A DNA stretch of 64,000 nucleotides from Phycisphaerales bacterium (GTDB taxonomy: Bacteria > Planctomycetota > Phycisphaerae > Phycisphaerales > SM1A02). Below the pieces are notes generated by a model. The model was not told where the DNA came from and ran no database searches. It worked only from the letters and a program-made list of their open reading frames with translations. The position numbers were made by a program, and so were the translations under genes. Below, piece by piece: positions 63,434 through 64,000 of this stretch (position 1 is the first letter of the stretch; each line of letters starts with the position of its first letter). Location: NCBI GenBank assembly GCA_029268515.1, contig JAQWNP010000006.1, positions 62,001 to 126,000 on the forward strand, read 5' to 3'.

Positions 63434-63552
63434 ACTGTTTAGAAGTGTAGGTCACCTTGCTACGCTGGTGAAGGGCTCATCGAGCCACCATTGCTCGCAG
63501 TCTCTTCCACAGTGACTTACACTCTCCTTGAGAGCTGTACTGGAGGCACATC

Positions 63553-63837
63553 ATGGACAACTATTCGCTGGCCCAGTCATTTGCCCACCTTTTTTCGCAT
63601 GTCTGGAAGAACCCGTCTCTTAAGAATCGCCTTGAGGAAAATCCTCGAGAAACATTGCTTGAGTACGGTATTACGGTGCCAAAAGACGTTGAGGTCGAGA
63701 TCGTAGAAAACACTGCAAAGAAGCTCTATGTCGTTTTGCCCGCACCTGGCGAGCAACCGATACGAGCATCTCGGCGTCAGCCAATCCCTGAAGAAGATGA
63801 TTCCCACGGACAGCCGTCGGTTCACCTGCTTGAGTAG
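63553..63837 (+). CDS. Small protein resembling NHLP (nitrile-hydratase-type) leader
   Basis: The 94-residue protein has GGAGG 6 bp before its ATG. Residues 18-60 match the pattern of nitrile-hydratase-alpha-like leader peptides: WKNPSLKNRLEENPRETLLE, YGITVPKDVEVEIVENT, LYVVLPAPG (compare F-x-x-L-x-x-D-P-x-x-A-L...G-x-x-x-P...V-x-V-V-E-x-T...VLP-x-P). The C-terminal 30 residues (from about EQPIRASRRQP to HLLE) are polar, with no Cys or Gly-Gly-then-core of a typical RiPP. It could be a RiPP precursor or a free-standing leader-like protein. No maturation enzyme is adjacent within the window. Confidence 0.72.
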   Translation: MDNYSLAQSFAHLFSHVWKNPSLKNRLEENPRETLLEYGITVPKDVEVEIVENTAKKLYVVLPAPGEQPIRASRRQPIPEEDDSHGQPSVHLLE

Positions 63838-63846
63838 GCGAGCCTG

Positions 63847-64000
63847 TTAGCTCTTCTTCTTCGGCTTAAACATCTTAAAGAGCTTTTTGATTGGGTCGTA
63901 GTATTCATCCACCACTCTTTCTTTGAGTGGAATGATTGCGTTGTCGGTAATCGTGATGTGCTCCGGACATACCTTTGTACAACACTTCGTGATGTTGCAG
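63847..64000 (-). CDS. sdhB: Succinate dehydrogenase/fumarate reductase iron-sulfur subunit, C-terminal part
   Basis: The frame ends with a stop at 63847-63849 and is open to the window edge, giving 50 residues. CNITKCCTKVCPEHITIT, with its Cys residues, and NAIIPLKERVVDEYYDP match the C-terminal cluster region of SdhB/FrdB. The tail is Lys-rich. The rest of the gene lies beyond base 64000. Its stop is 9 bp from the stop of the convergent NHLP-like gene. Confidence 0.88.
   Translation of the reverse strand, partial: CNITKCCTKVCPEHITITDNAIIPLKERVVDEYYDPIKKLFKMFKPKKKS

Noticed and set aside
1-64000. CRISPR arrays, tRNA or rRNA genes
   Set aside because: No regularly spaced repeats, and no tRNA- or rRNA-like stretches were recognised by eye; a tRNAscan or Infernal run would be decisive.

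Overview
The window looks like chromosomal DNA of a Gram-negative planctomycete, perhaps Phycisphaerae-like and probably aquatic. The strongest pointers are a DUF1549/DUF1553 protein with a planctomycete-type cytochrome c domain followed directly by a DUF1501 protein (35.1-39.4 kb), a TAT-exported sugar-isomerase-like TIM barrel, a MoxR/vWA pair, a flavoprotein-polyferredoxin fusion, and outer-membrane functions (two porins, several lipoproteins, LolA-like and LpxL-like proteins). The class-level assignment is inference. No rRNA, tRNA, CRISPR array, integrase or transposase was recognised.

Layout. 0-3.1 kb: tandem phosphate-selective-type porins. 3.4-7.2 kb: small secreted and membrane proteins, inorganic pyrophosphatase, galactokinase, a methyltransferase. 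7.4-9.6 kb: ABC-2 exporter. 9.7-20.4 kb: a compact nine-gene operon that reads as an aryl-polyene / xanthomonadin-type pigment pathway (ACP, dehydratase, LolA-like carrier, acyltransferase, fused ketosynthase-chain length factor, FkbO/Hyg5/XanB2-type chorismatase, AMP-ligase, lipoprotein, MMPL exporter), with a GT2-DUF2062 glycosyltransferase convergent to it. 20-29 kb: small lipoprotein, DUF418-type membrane protein, SerA, sialate O-acetylesterase, and a sodium:solute symporter with its DUF4212 subunit. 29-35 kb: AAA+/vWA pair, Nudix hydrolase, gluzincin peptidase. 35-43.7 kb: the planctomycete DUF1549/DUF1553-DUF1501 pair, the isomerase-like protein, the polyferredoxin and a lipoprotein. 43.9-58.1 kb: pepP and, convergent to it, an addA-addB-like helicase-nuclease pair. 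58-64 kb: lipoprotein, repeat protein, YbjQ, a flavoprotein with halogenase motifs, a VOC protein, PurU, an NHLP-leader-like small protein, and the 3' end of sdhB.

The most striking structure is at 45.1-52.0 kb. A perfect 73-bp direct repeat (45109-45181 and 51922-51994) brackets a 6.7-kb cassette of four exported proteins with LPP20/FlgT-N-like domains plus one small secreted protein. The repeat carries the 3' ends of both pepP and addA, so the simplest reading is that a pepP-addA convergent junction with a 1-bp gap was split by an insertion that duplicated 73 bp and left both genes intact. The cassette has no recognisable recombinase and its function is unknown.

The second highlight is the pigment operon. 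Its ketosynthase and chain length factor are one 791-residue polypeptide: the first half keeps the Cys-His-His triad and the second half has lost all three residues. A chorismatase gene inside the operon suggests local supply of a hydroxybenzoate starter. A flavoprotein about 40 kb away carries both flavin-dependent halogenase signature motifs and could act on such a product, but that link is speculative. No ketoreductase or thioesterase lies in the operon.
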